A stretch of DNA of 64,000 nt from Hanleya hanleyi (lineage: Eukaryota; Mollusca; Polyplacophora; Lepidopleurida; Hanleyidae): NCBI GenBank assembly GCA_036873755.1, contig JAVTVY010051524.1, positions 62,001-126,000 of the forward strand, written 5' to 3'. Positions 1 to 12,608 of the stretch are shown one piece after another (position 1 is the stretch's first letter; every line of letters starts with the position of its first letter). A program made the position numbers and the translations under genes. The notes below the pieces were generated by a model. It was not told the origin of the DNA, made no database searches, and saw nothing but the letters and a program-made list of their open reading frames with translations.

Positions 1-393
1 GAGAGCCATCAGCTGAGCTGACCGCCTCAATTGCCGGTCAGCTCAGGGGCTAGCTCTCGTGTGCGGGCAGTTTTTGGTGAGTTTTTGGCCTCGCGAGGCC
101 GGGGGAAAAATATCAAACTTGTTTGATAATTTCGCCTCGCGAGGCCAAATCCTCAGCGTGTGCGGCGAACGCAAGCCAACAGCTCAGCAGTTTTACCGGA
201 CCGGCCAATGAATCGCATGTTATTTTCACTCGATTCATACGCTCGACTCTTCAAAATGGACTTGAAGAAGACGTTATGCGGGAACTGAAATCAATTTCTT
301 GAAACTTTTGCTCACCGTGTGCGCTGAAACAACAAGAGAGCTAGCCGCTGAGCTGACAGGCAATTGAGGCCGTTAGCTCAGCTGATATCTCTC
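1..393. repeat. MITE-like element with hairpin ends (left edge at window start)
   Basis: Bases 1-59 and 336-393 are each imperfect hairpins that begin GAGAGC and end GCTCTC or TCTCTC around a CAATTG core, and they are related to each other. Between them lie smaller palindromes, including two CCTCGCGAGG blocks and a TATCAAAC/GTTTGATA stem near 109-126. Both hairpins are followed by CGTGTGCG. This looks like a short non-autonomous element with structured ends. No coding capacity is visible and the target duplication cannot be judged because the left end is at the window edge. Confidence 0.5.
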
Positions 394-424
394 GTGTGCG
401 CCGGGCTTTAGTAACTCGTCATGT

Positions 425-954
425 AAAAACTCGTCACTCGCCACGCGCCGTAAAACGCGGCGAGTTTGGCCCTATCTCTTAACCTGGAAAAAACTCGCAG
501 CGCGCCACTCGCCGGACGAACCACGGCGCGCGGCGACTGGCGACTTTTGACTTCTGGAATTCTCAGGAATTTTTCTCAAGTGCGCATGCCCGTGGAGCAT
601 CAATTATCGGAATATTTTGTTGTACGTCATCTACGGCGTTCACATATGTTAAAAGGAATGAATATCTTGCGGTGTAACCTTACAATATGAGAACAATACT
701 CGAAACATGCTGTAAAATACAAACCTTTTCCTCCCAGCAAAATCACAAAATGGCAACTGACAGTGAAATAACAGAATATTTCGATAATCGATGTTCTCAC
801 CTGAGAAAATGTCCTGAGAATTCCAGAAGTCAAAAGTCGCCAGTCGCCGCGCGCCGTGGTTCTTCCTGTGAGTGGCGCGCGGCGAGTTTTTCCAGGTTAA
901 GAGATAGGGCCAAACTCGTCGCGTTTTACGGCCCGTGGCGACTGGCGAGTTTTT
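425..954. repeat. Foldback repeat with ~158-bp inverted arms
   Basis: The left arm (about 425-582) is mirrored by the right arm (about 797-954) with a ~215-bp spacer. Both arms carry GC-rich GGCGCGCGGCGACTGGCGA-type blocks and a shared CCTATCTCTTAACCTG segment. Further degraded units of the same GC-rich motif continue to about 1,080. The short reading frames here simply read the repeat on both strands and are not genes. Confidence 0.65.
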
Positions 955-1080
955 GCAGGTTAAGAGATAGGAGAAAGTCGCCAGTCACCGCGCGCCGGAG
1001 AGGTCCACGGTGCGTGGCGAGTGGCGAGTTTCTCTACAGTTAAAAGTCGGCAGTTTCTAGAAGTCGCCACGCGCCGCGAG

Positions 1081-2445
1081 CTTGGCCCAAATAGAACATC
1101 ATAAGTTTGGTATGGAGACAGGCGATCCTAACATTTGATCTGTTTGACTAAGGGCGTGGCTGTAAGACATAACGTGGCCTTAAATAGAGACATAATATGC
1201 GTTATGTTTTTCTCCTCTATACAGTGCAATGGCGATGTCGACAAACATGGGTTTTCTTCAAAATCAAAATACATGTATCACTTAACAAAACAATAGAACA
1301 ATGAAATGGGACGTCCTTCCGGACATGAATGCCTCTGCTGCAGATCCATGAAAAAACAGGACCATAGTTGTCAAATCACGAATAAAACACTCATGCTCCT
1401 TTATGGGCCACCATATATGGCTCATGTAGCACGATGTATTGTGCTGCAATAACAGTATCCGCTCCTTTTCATAATGCATTCTTTAATGGTAAAATTAACG
1501 ATGTGTATCATGAAGTACATGCTAACAAAAACGGATGCAGAACAAGTAGAGTAGGCGTAACCATCGGTTCCCAGAATTTTCTAATCTCTGGATATCTTCA
1601 GCACATGTCGGAATCCTCGCAGCTTGAACTTTGTTATGACAGCTGATATCACCCTCGCCGAGACCAAAGCTTCTTTTCTCTCCATGGCGTAGGTGTCTAT
1701 ATCTTGCACGCCGATTTAAATTATCAGTTTCTGTGTAGACGTCAACAGAAAATTTCCACTGGCAAGTTAGTAGATGCTTATGATTGGCTGAAACCCGAGC
1801 TCGTAATGGGGATAAAAGTGGTCCAAGTACTTACCTAAAAACATGTGCGAATGGTCGATGGTCGCCCGTCGTCGACGTGGTCGTATAATGCGAGTTTTTA
1901 ATTAGGGTTCCAAGCCAGTGGACTAGAAACCTTTTATTCTTCGTATTTTTCTTCCCCAGAATTGGTCCCTGTCGGCTTGTCCAAACTGGTGCACATATTA
2001 ATTCGAAACTTCAGATAATGACACATGGGAACTAATGCATATCCCCCTAGCCCTAGAGGCCATCTTGGATATTTGCGAAAACCTTTCAACACCTTCATCT
2101 CCGTAACTGCTTGACAGCGAAACCTGGCACACATGATTTTATTCTTCAACATTACAGCGTCACTGTCAGCTGCCCAGACGTTACCACCTTACGACGATGG
2201 TTTCAATAATTTAACCTCAAACTGATTCGAATCATTTCAAACAGATCTAAACCGGTTCCATTATGTATGAGTTCGATCTTAGCTTCTTTATTTCTCGGAT
2301 AACGTGTCGACAAAACTTTATTTCTTTACGTTCCATCAGAAGCTTCAATATGAGCTAAGTATGACGTAACTCATACATATATGACCGGCCCTACTACGAT
2401 CATGGTGTATCCCATTGTCGATATGCCGACTCTATGGGTTAGTGT
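1081..2445. other. Intergenic DNA, no gene recognised
   Basis: Only short open frames are present on either strand. None has a recognisable motif or convincing splice context. A few TATA-like and palindromic hexamers occur, but nothing above background. Confidence 0.6.
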
Positions 2446-2449
2446 AATG

Positions 2450-3850
2450 TGATGTGGGTAGCCGCTTAGTCCCACGTGTGTACCAAATCAGACCGTATTT
2501 GCGCTTTCTCTACTACTGATGATGTAATTTCCCTCAATAGTTTTTCTCTAGCTAGACTCCTGAGTCTACATACATCTTCAAGAGCCACAAACCAATAACT
2601 ACCCATATGGGCTAGTGTATAGGAGTAGGCATGCCTCCAGTACCGCACCCTGGCGATTCTGTGTTTTCTCTACTACGAATGACATCACAGATGACGTTAC
2701 AGATAAACTCCTAGTCACGTGAAAAGCACTCAAGTATTCTACACCACGAGCACTTTATTACGAGACCTTGTATACCACATTTGTGCCACGAATAGCCGCT
2801 TGATCGGTCAAACACGCCCATGTGCGCCCCTAAATTGTCCTCTTTCTCTACTACTCCTTAAATGCACCATAACGCTACTTCCGGAACAAACCACCCCAAG
2901 CGAAGTCTAGATGCAAAAGAGCGTACAGAGAACACCCTTCGACTGCGCATGCGCACCATAACGTCGTAGTCTACATGCACAGAACCCGACATGCCATATT
3001 TGGACCCAGGATTGTCCCTATCGCCCAATCACACTTCTACGTTTCTTAAACTGCCAGCTTGCGCTACTACGCCTCGACTGCGCACCACGACGCCTTTTCA
3101 GTCAAAATCACTCATCTTAGCCTACTCCACGAGCCCTTCAAGATGGCCTCTCTTGCACGACCCATTTGATCCAGGATTAGCCCACCTAGACCCACATGAC
3201 GGAGTGTAAAAGTTCGTTTCTTCGCATTTTTGTGTGTAAAGTCTGGTTTTCCCGATTTTATTTTCGGGAAAGTCCTAGTTTTGCATCTGCCCCACCAGTC
3301 ACGTGACAAGCGCTTTCCCAGCCTGCATACCCCAAAAGGACCCCTATAAACCTGACGGGATGGAACTCCGTATTTTCCACATTGAGTCCCTTTTTCCGAA
3401 TTCTCTAGTTTCGCATTCACCTGCTAGTCCCGTGACCGGAAGTGACCTCGCAGTGAGAGTGACCTCGACCGGACCTGACGTCACCAACAGAGCTGACTTC
3501 ACAACCCACCTCAAGAATGCTATGAGATTTACGATTTCTATGCTACTGGGGTCTCCAACTTACCGGGAAAACATCAGAGCTTCAGTCTGACCATGGACTT
3601 GCGAACTGTCCTTCCATCGTGTTGAATCGTTCATTGTTTACGTTATACGAAAGGTTGGTTCTGAACATAGAACCAAATTCACAGGTCGAACCAAACGTCA
3701 CTTCCGGTTCCGGTTACGTGCCCGGAAGTGACCTTTGACCCATACGCACCATTGTTAATATATCCGGTATCATGCGCATACCTCCGGTCACGTGACCGGA
3801 ACCGGAAGTGACGTCACAAGACAGCTGGCGCCCCCTGTCGGAAGTAGGTC
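2450..3850 (+). mobile_element. Degenerate right-end array of a Polinton-like element (copy A0)
   Basis: The segment carries decayed units of the subterminal array seen in the better-preserved copies: CTCTTTCTCTACTACT blocks, an NRF1-like palindrome at 2,945-2,954, ACTCCACGAGC, CCATTTGATCC-type blocks and a terminal cluster at 3,299-3,820. The terminal cluster holds CACGTG sites, a DR1-like TGACCTTTGACCC at 3,729-3,741 and an ETS/CRE composite at 3,802-3,816. Orientation is the same as the right end at 5.7-7.4 kb. No gene survives. The link is by shared motifs only, so the borders are approximate. Confidence 0.5.
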
Positions 3851-3908
3851 AATAAGAACCAATTTAGCCTGTCAATGAGAGGACGGAAAGCTAACATTTA
3901 TTTCTTAA

Positions 3909-4748
3909 ATACAGGGAAGATATTGTATAATACAGCACAGATTCGGTATAATACTGGACAGATATGGTAAAATACAGGACAGATATGGTATAATACAGCA
4001 CAGATATGGTATAATACATGACAGATATGGTATAATACAGAACATATATTTATAGTACAGGACATATGTTACAATACAGGACATATATGGTATAGTACAG
4101 CACAGATATGGTATAATACAGGACAGGTATGGTATAATACAGGACAGATATTGTATAATACAGCACGGATATGGTATAATACAGGACAGATATTGTATAG
4201 TACAGGACAGATACTGTATAATACAGCACAGATATGGTATAATACAGGACAGATATTGTATAATACATGACAAATATAGTACACACAGGACAGATATGGT
4301 ATAATACAGCACAGATATGGTATAATGCGGGATAGATTTGGTATAATAGAGGACAACTATTGTATAATACAGAACATATATGGTACAATATACAGCACAG
4401 ATTTGGTAAAATACCGGACAGATACTGTATAATACAGCACAGATTTAGTATAATCCAGAAGATATATTATATAATACAGGACATATATGGTACAATACAG
4501 GACAGATATTCTATAACACAGGACAGATATTGTATAACACAGGACATATATGGTATAATACAGGACAGACATTGTATAATACATGACAAATATTGTAAAC
4601 ACACGACAGATATGTTATAATACAGCACAGATATGGTATCATGCAGGACAGATATGGTACAATAGAAGACATATATTGTATAATACAGGACATATATGGT
4701 ACAACACAGGACAGATATGGTATAATACAGCACAGATTTGGTATAGTA
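3909..4748. repeat. 21-bp minisatellite, ~40 copies
   Basis: A tandem array of a 21-bp unit close to GGTATAATACAGGACAGATAT, with a common GCACAG variant and some units mutated to ACATATAT. The absence of stops in several frames on both strands is a by-product of the repeat; the predicted Tyr/Ile/Leu/Cys-rich peptides are not genes. The array ends exactly where the truncated element gene begins, so it probably replaced or expanded into that gene's 5' part. Confidence 0.9.
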
Positions 4749-5472
4749 CTGTGGTCGGCTTTTCAAACTGACCGGTAAGTTGCTGCAACACCAACGCACA
4801 CGACACCCTGTGGCGCAGCCACGTTTGCAGGTAGAGGAGCCCGTAGGCACCAGCATCGAGACAGCGGGAACTCCCGCTCATCGCACGAGGGCCGATGATG
4901 ATGTCGCCCTACTGTCAAATTCCGACAAGACCTTGGGTCTGATTTTGTACGACGTGGGGGGTAAAGTACACTTCGCGGACGAACCCATAAATGTCCTTAG
5001 CGACCTGTTACACGAAGACCATCCAGTAAGTGACATCTATCGGCGCCATTGGCCCATAGTCCGGCACTGTTTCCACCATCATCGCCCTATTCAAGATATA
5101 TACAATTTCCGACTGACCGACATCGCCCGTCTACGCAGCTACGTGGAAGCCATCTTCAATGACCAACCTACGCCCTTCAAATTAAATATCGCTTTCGGGT
5201 ACATCTTACGCCATAAGATGATGGATCAACTGCGCTATTTCTATTCCAGTGCCAAAAGCCAAGTGTACGACCATCCTTTCACCATCATTAACCGGGCGTC
5301 GCTAGAGACGATGCTGGAGAAACTGGACACCGTGGATCCCTTGGAATGGGGACAACGTCAACGTCCCAACACGAAGTGGACAGTGGAGAGGGTCATCAAT
5401 GTTACGTTCTTCGTGGCTAAACTGATCGACCACCCCTCTCGGATGAACGGATTCACCACCGACAGGCACTGA
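4747..5472 (+). pseudogene. 5'-truncated gene of the Polinton-like family (C-terminal fragment)
   Basis: A ~240-codon frame opens at the end of the minisatellite and stops with TGA at 5,470-5,472. There is no ATG near its start, so the N-terminal part is missing. Recognisable blocks are FKLNIAFGYILRH near the middle and RPNTKW followed by VTFFVAKL near the end. I recall these blocks from large uncharacterised invertebrate element proteins that travel with Polinton-like genes, sometimes next to a type B polymerase; that is memory, not a search. The last ~35 codons and the following ~200 bp recur at 58,033-58,150 and, inverted, near 54,188-54,300, which ties this copy to the ATPase-bearing dimer. 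The function is unknown. A capsid-type role cannot be claimed. Confidence 0.6.
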
Positions 5473-5720
5473 TGAATACCATACCATGCCGTACATACTC
5501 TACATGTATACATGCTGGTCGTTGACTTGAGCTCTGTAAACACTTGTATGTAATGTGACGGTGCTTTAAAAACAAAACATGGTGTTCGATATTTCAACTT
5601 GTTGTAAACATAATAAACATAACCAGGCGGCTCGCCCAGCCTGAGATGGCTCCCCCAGTCTGGGTATGATGTAACATTGGAGATAATAAACTATATGAAC
5701 ATTGTTGAACTTATTGTTAT
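5473..5720 (+). terminator. Conserved 3' region with hairpin and poly(A) signals
   Basis: Downstream of the stop are AATAAA at 5,612-5,617 and 5,685-5,690, flanking a GC-rich stem built from GGCGGCTC and CCCAGCCTG-type repeats. The same block (GGCTCCCCCAGCCTGGGTATG followed by ATAATAAA) appears at 58,310-58,360, inverted at 53,985-54,050, and in degraded form near 26,320-26,370, 29,815-29,860 and 38,765-38,810. Conservation across copies that have lost their genes suggests a functional 3'-end or bidirectional regulatory block. Strand use is inferred. Confidence 0.55.
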
Positions 5721-5739
5721 TCACGACAACCGCTATCCG

Positions 5740-6500
5740 CTATACTTGAATGAAATATTCGTCACCGATGACGTCACAGATGCTGTGGACATCCCTCAAA
5801 TCGGAGAGCTACAAAATGACACCTCCCACGACACATTCGGACCAATAGTGGTCCATCTTTACTCCAAACACACACACCCACGCTCCCACAAAATGACCAC
5901 TTTACTCACTACACCGAACTGCGCATGCGCAGATTGACGCGACTTGCAATAAAAACACGCCATTCTGACTCTACCCCACAAAAGCTTCACTTTGACACCT
6001 CCCACGACCCATTTGGACCAATAGTGGTCCATCTCTACCCCAAACACACCCCACGCACCCCCAAAATGCCTGCTTTCTATACTACGGCCAGATTGCGCAT
6101 GCGCAGAATATTGAAAACGGACGATACATTAGTCCAGTCGGATGCTCCTCCACGAGAGCTTCAAAATAAGACCTTATACGACACCATCGGACCACTAGGG
6201 ACTCACCTAAACCCCAAAACGTCCAGCCAGCACTATTTACTCACTACGCATGCGCGCAGTGACTTTTTCAAAAAAATTCACCGCTTAGCTTCGAGACTCC
6301 GCCCATCGTGTTATACTTGGTGAGACGTGAAAAACAAGATCCCACAACCCATATCGCAATGAACATGTTTGAATTGCCCAGTATGGACCTATCCACTGAG
6401 CCAGTAGGCCTATGGGCCTATCCAGACCTCCGTGAACTTTTCGAACAATTTCACCGCTTATCTCCGAGACCCTACCCATCGTGATTTACGTGGTGAGACG
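5740..6500 (+). mobile_element. Subterminal ~175-bp repeat array of copy A
   Basis: Two to three units carry TGACACCTCCCACGAC, GGACCAATAGTGGTCCATC and CCCCAAA blocks. NRF1-type GCGCATGCGC palindromes lie at 5,921-5,930 and 6,095-6,104, with a related site near 6,248. The first unit matches the inner junction of the dimer at 56,320-56,410. Non-coding. Confidence 0.6.
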
Positions 6501-6589
6501 AAGAAAACAACCCATAGTAAAATCCACAAAAAATGACCACCACCATACCCCATACAGGCATTTTCCCGTATAGATGCAAATGTGCGAAT

Positions 6590-7440
6590 CAGGCTCTATT
6601 TTAGGGGTAAAGTCCGTGTTCCGCTTTTTATATTTTCGGGGACAAATCCTCAATTTACATGCACCCACCCGTTACTTGATAGGCACGCCCCGATAAGCCG
6701 GGGACCGATATTAGCTCTTTTGGACCTGGTTGATAGGGGTTTTCCCCTATTTTAGGGGTAAAGTCCGAGTTCCGTTTTTTTTATATTTTCGGGGACAAAT
6801 CCTCAATTTACATGCACCCACCCATGACTTGATAGGCAGGACCCGATAAGTCGGAGACCGATATTAGCCCCTCTGGACAAGGTTGATAGCAGTTTCCCCC
6901 CATTTTAGGGGTAAAGTCCGTGTTCCGCTTTTTATATTTTTTTCGGAGACAGATCCTCATTTTACATTCACCCACCCGAAACCCGGATGTAAGACTGATT
7001 CACAATACGACGCAATCCATACATTGACGGACATTCTTCGTTTCCCCTATTTTAGGGGTAAAGTCCGTGTTCCGCTTTTTATATTTTCGGGACAAATCCT
7101 AATTTTACATTCGCCCACCCATGACTTGATCGCCCTGGAGGAGCGCTTCACTTTGAACCTCATTCGACCCAATCGGTCAACTAGCGGCCCCTCTCGCCCC
7201 TGAAGATTGCCGATGATTCTCACGAAAGCCCGCGTATTTGAAATGTCGGTACTACTTTCTTTTTCCCACGACCGCATCACCGCCAGACCGCATCACCGCG
7301 GAGGAATACAGGCTCCAAAGGTCACGTGACCGGAAGTGCCGGAACTACAGTGGCCTTGACCTTTACGATCACGTGATCGTCGCGTGATCAAGTACTCCCT
7401 TAAATTTTACCCGGGGGAACAAATAAGTAGGTCAAGGGCC
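6590..7440 (+). mobile_element. Terminal repeats of copy A (four ~150-bp units plus end)
   Basis: A block starting TTTTAGGGGTAAAGTCCG and running into TTTTCGGGGACAAATCCTC recurs near 6,598, 6,752, 6,902 and 7,047, a period of about 150 bp. The same block is present near 58,480, 59,195 and 59,340 and inverted near 53,850. The end (7,310-7,400) has GGTCACGTGACCGGAAGTG and further CACGTG sites. Short frames reading LFIFF-type peptides here are repeat artefacts. Confidence 0.6.
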
Positions 7441-10400
7441 ATGAATATGCTTAGACTATACTACTATTGTATTCAAGTCTAAGTTTATAAGAACTGCTTT
7501 AAATATATAGTTAAAATATACTTGAACTTTTTTATGTGAATAACAGCATTTGATTTTCATACATAACTTTCCTCTGAAACCATGATTTGTAACACGATAA
7601 ACAGACGACTGTGGTCTGGTAGATTTTATATTCATCTATAATGAAATGAGTTCATTTTGGGCCACTTTCACGTTTCCATATGAATGAGCGTCGATGTTAT
7701 AAGTGAAAGATTTTATTTTTATTGTTTGTTTAGTAATACCGGTGAATAAACAGATTAAACCAACTGAAATAAGAATGTGTATTCAGTGTTTGTTGTTTTG
7801 GGAACTTTGTGTTCCTTGTACCCTTCTTGGCGGTCTGGCCTTGTATTGTTATCAATAAGCACAGCAGCCATGTTTTAACAGTGGAAATGCTGGTTGCACC
7901 GGTTTCCGACTACCTTAATGTATGTGGTTCTTGTAGATTGGCATCCTTCCATTGTATTCCCATGCACAGTTTGTAACCCCCTAAACGGTTCATGCAACAC
8001 TAGACAATAAGGGCTACACAAATGGTTCATATAATATTTTGGCGATTTTCCAACAATATGCTTCGAGCTGTGATTACCGGTTTTGCAAAATAATCAAAAT
8101 ATACCTTTACTGTATGGAATAGAAAGATTTGGTTAAATTCCAGCGTATTTCCTTCACAATGTTTCCTTTATTATAAACTCTCAATTTTCAATATATATAA
8201 ATGTCAAAATCTTTGCATATAGTCATGCCGAACAAATTAATAACGTATGCAAAACACAAAATATTGCGTTCCAACGAAAACAATTGTGTCGATGACCATG
8301 AACAATTAACGTTCTCCACCTCTTATCAAATTCATGCACAAGATTTGCTTTGAAGTCTTATTGAATTAGTTGTATGAAATACGTTTCGCCATCATGCAAT
8401 ATTTCGACAATAATTCAATCAATTTGAAAGGATCTTCGTAAATTAATTTTACACGTTCAACTAAAAAAGGTGAGATATCTCTATTCCTGTAGTATTTGTT
8501 TTTGAAACGGGAAAACTGTGCTAAATCGAGTTAACACGTTGGTGTCGGTCAGCTTTGATCTAAATATTAACTTACCACATTTAATTTGATAAACTGCTGT
8601 TAATTTGTTTTCGCATATAAGTTTTATTCTCTCCTCTTTTGTGCAACATAGCGCGTTCTTCAAAGAGAAATGACCATTGTTCCGTGTCCTTACTCAATTC
8701 TTTTCTCGAATGAAAGAAAACGGGAGTACTTTTTGTCCAGATTAGCGGGTTGATTTCTTCCCTATACACACGGGTGTATCCCTTCCGATGAGATTGTGAG
8801 TGCTCCATAGGAGAACAAAATATTGTAACAAAGACAAACAGAGAGGGGGTCCACAATTAGCGGACCACACCCATCGGTAGTGCTATTGTCTTTAGTATAA
8901 CAAATTCAAATGTTTTTCACTAATGGTCCACGTATAGCAAGAACCAGCAATATAGATTAACAGTTATATAACAGTCGTACTAGAGTTGCTTCTAGCCCAC
9001 TCAGATAAAATATAAAAAAAATCCATTTTCCTTCAATTAAGCAAACCTAACCAGTTCTTATACTTATATTCGTATTTCAATAAAGTGGAATCGAGGGAAG
9101 AAAAAGTTGTGTTGGGGAGGGGGGGGGGTGTTACATGTCGAACCGTGAAAGTATACAGCGTGATATTATGAACATAGCATCTTAAGATATACAGATAATA
9201 GTATAGCTATGTCGAAAAGAGCGAATTTAGATACCCCTGTTGTGGTTTGGCTGTTGGCATTTCGGGGGTCAAACATCGTTAATAAACATACAATCAACAC
9301 GATTTGGAATATACAAGAACATAATTATATACCAATCTTGCAACCTTGCACACTGTCCAAAACAAGGTTTACTGTACATGATTTCTAAGTGATCTCTGCA
9401 ATATAGAACGGGTAATGGGGAAAGTTCCAAGTCTCAGTTTGTGATATATAACAAAAAACATGCAAAATCTTATATTCGTTGGTATATGATTCACGACTTT
9501 GCCACACGAATAATTAATTATATGTTCAAGCGTAAGTATGAAAACAACCGTTCCCGCACATTTCTTAATTGTGGAATGTAAATTTCACTAGGAAGCTCGA
9601 ACACCTGGGTGGACAGAACCAAATCATTGTTTGTCAAACCTAGAAAACCGGGGAGATACAAATGAATACCCATGCACTGTTCTATGCCTTTACCAGGTGT
9701 TATTTGATTGTCTCTAATAATTTACATGTCAAAATAGTGGGAATCATTCGTGGGCTTGTCAAACAGCTCCAAAAGTGCTGGTATTAAAACTAAACCAATT
9801 TCTTAACACGGAATCCCATTGCTTTCCTCCATTTACACAGTCTTACTATCCGGATGGACATTTCATGGTGGCATGCTAAAACAGCTAAAACCGTTGATTG
9901 TTAGACGGCTACCTATTGTTATAATAACCACACCCTCTTGCACTATGTTAAAATATCCCCTTTATCTGCTCCTTAATTGTTAGACACTGCAACCAGACGA
10001 CTATAGCTGTAAATCCCAACTTAAGAAAACAAAGTAGAAATGTACACAGAAGTAAAATGTTGACATGAATACAAGGAAGAAATGTCATCACCTAAAATGT
10101 AACAAATTTCCCGTGAGTTGTGGTGAAACCACTTATGCATTAGCTTAATTGGAATGTCGTCTGTGATGTTCTTAAACTCTACAAATTTGAATTAAAACCG
10201 TGAAATAATAATCTAATAACAACATTCATATAATTCAAGTCAAAACCTTTCTTTCTCAAATAAGCCCTAAGCATCTTCGGAAATCTGGATCTGTAGACAT
10301 GAATATCAGCCAAGATGAGCTATTCATTGAACTAGTCATAGTGACCTAAAATTTACTAAAAAGCTCTCAGATTTTGTTTTCGATTGTTTTTGCCAAATGG

Positions 10401-12185
10401 AATCTGATGCAGTATGGGATTCATAGACAGATACGACTAACCGAAGATTGTGAATGCAGCTTTGAAATACTCGGAAGTTTTATTGTAGCGTATATATATA
10501 TCTGTATATCTATATATTCTTTTCTCTCTCATGATGGAATGTGAATGTTGAGATACGCTATTGTATATATGTGCGTCTTTTATTGTGTATTTGAGTATGT
10601 ATATATATATAATATACGAATATCTTCATATTAGCAATGTGATTTTCCGATTTTATGTATTTGGCACCTTTATAATCACAAGCTTCTTCAGGATGAATGA
10701 TATTCGTCAATATTTATATTACAGCTTCTCCGAGAACCCATAATATACTGTTATCATGGTCACAATTGGCCGGAATATTAGCTAACTACTTATTATATGC
10801 TCATAATTTCATCCTGGTATAATTAGCAAGACCACAGAATGTGTTGCTGTCTTTTCATTTTTGCATGCATCTTCTCATAGCTCATTGCATGAAATGATCA
10901 AAAGAAAAATTCACATGGAAAAATATGGTTGAAGCTATGGACTTAGCTAAAACGGTCGTGTGACCATCTCTGGAAAAAATCACTTGACTGACACAAACAG
11001 ATTGCGTATTAAGCAGTCGTCGCGAGTCCCACGCTCGTGCATGACGCATGCAGGAATTGGGACAAAATGCGCAATAGCCGGTCGCCCCCGCCAGTAACCG
11101 GATACCAAGCTGGATTTTTAATGGTTTCTTTCTCACTTCTGTGGCACCGCGATTTCTGAATAAACTGGATTGGAACACAAGCCAAGTGTGTACATTCCAC
11201 TATAATAATGAATTATTGCCATCAGTAATAACGAATTAGTATTTACATCGGTAATTCGAGAAAAAGAAGTGAAGAAGGAAGGAAAAGACAAAAGAGTTAC
11301 TAGAAAAAAATATATATCATATTTCTTTATGTTTTTGATATCGGTACAGTCACGTCGCCAGTTCCGATCGAATCTCAGTAAACTCAGATATATAATGTGA
11401 CGGAACGGTATTGGCCTGATATACCATAAACCTAGATTAGTTCCGATCCACTTCCCGAAGCAGTGCTTCTTCCCACAATCAAGATCACGCGAAATCTTGA
11501 AACTTTTGGTGCATTCGAACAACTTGATCAACCTCTCAATCAGGGTAACATTAGTTGGGTTTGTTATGGAAGATAGCCTTGTGGATTCACCCACTCCATA
11601 CACACGACAGTGTCGTATGTCAGCGCTTCTGAGCTAAGTGTTAATGTTGTTTCCCTCGTTTAGTAATATCTATCTAACATTTATTCACTCGAGTTTTACT
11701 CTAAAGGCTTCCTTCCGCACCATCGTCGACATCAACTGATGAAGCCAGTTCCGAAACCACCAAATCCCTGAATGGTCAAGCTGCGTCATATCATGGCCTG
11801 TAAAGGTTTTACAAAATGCGTAAATTCGTAATTCGAGTGCTAATTCGCATTGCATCTGTTATTTAGAGATAAACTAATTAAAGAACCAGCGATCGAGCGT
11901 TTTCCCCCTTATGAGTACGCTTATAAACTATCGGAGATATTTCAGTGCTCCATCTATCTTTCCAAAATGTGTAGCTCGAACTTATCACTATTCCCCCGCC
12001 CCCCAACACACACACACACCTCATTCTTTAACGCCAACATTGTTCACTTTTGAGACATAGAAATGCAAAATGGATTATCAGGTTAGGACCCTAATTGGGC
12101 GTGTTGGTGGGGGAGTTCTGTGGACGACCACATTTGTATATAAATTTGGGTCAAAGGTCAATGTTAAAACGAGACCGGATCGGAA
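7441..12185. other. AT-rich intergenic DNA
   Basis: No supported gene. It holds a poly(G) tract near 9,118-9,128 and TA-rich microsatellites near 10,490-10,620. A 156-codon frame at 11,133-11,603 on the minus strand has no recognisable motif and a low-complexity hydrophobic C-terminal half, so I do not call it. Confidence 0.55.
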
Positions 12186-12187
12186 CT

Positions 12188-12608
12188 GGTTAACCCTATC
12201 TGGCCTGGGCGATTTGGGGTGTACCGCAGCCCCCCTCCTAAATATTTTCGCTATCGACGTCATTTTGAACGATTTTTCGGTCAGAATTTTCGAATTTGTT
12301 TCTTTCTTTTTTTTCTTCGCAAAAACTGCAAAAATTAGTGAATAATAATCTGATATAAAATCGGTTTTACCCACTTTTCCATACAGAAAAGCAAAAATTT
12401 TGAAGAAATATGACGAAAACATCACTTTTCTGGTACCCCACATGGCCGCCATTTTGAATTTACCCATGATCCTCTGCTCGGGGGGTCATGCAAATAGGCT
12501 CAAAATGACCCCAATATTATAATCTAAAACGTCACGGAGTTTCAGCTCTCAATTTTTTGTCGTTCCGGAGATGCCCCCCGCCAAGGCCAGGTAGGGATAA
12601 AGTTGGCC
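12188..12608. repeat. ~420-bp MITE, copy 1
   Basis: The ends are imperfect inverted repeats: TTAACCCTATCTGGCCTGGG at the left and the complement of CCAAGGCCAGGTAGGGATAA at the right. The interior (CTTCGCAAAAACTGCA, then TTAAGAAATAT-like and TGGTACCCCA blocks) matches a second copy at 23,268-23,735. Frames read across it on both strands are not genes. Confidence 0.6.

Noticed and set aside
3909..4748. Open frames on both strands through the 21-bp repeat, looking like Tyr/Cys-rich membrane proteins
   Set aside because: They simply translate a stop-free 21-bp unit in several frames at once.
11133..11603. 156-codon minus-strand frame
   Set aside because: No motif, AT-driven composition and no splice or homology support.
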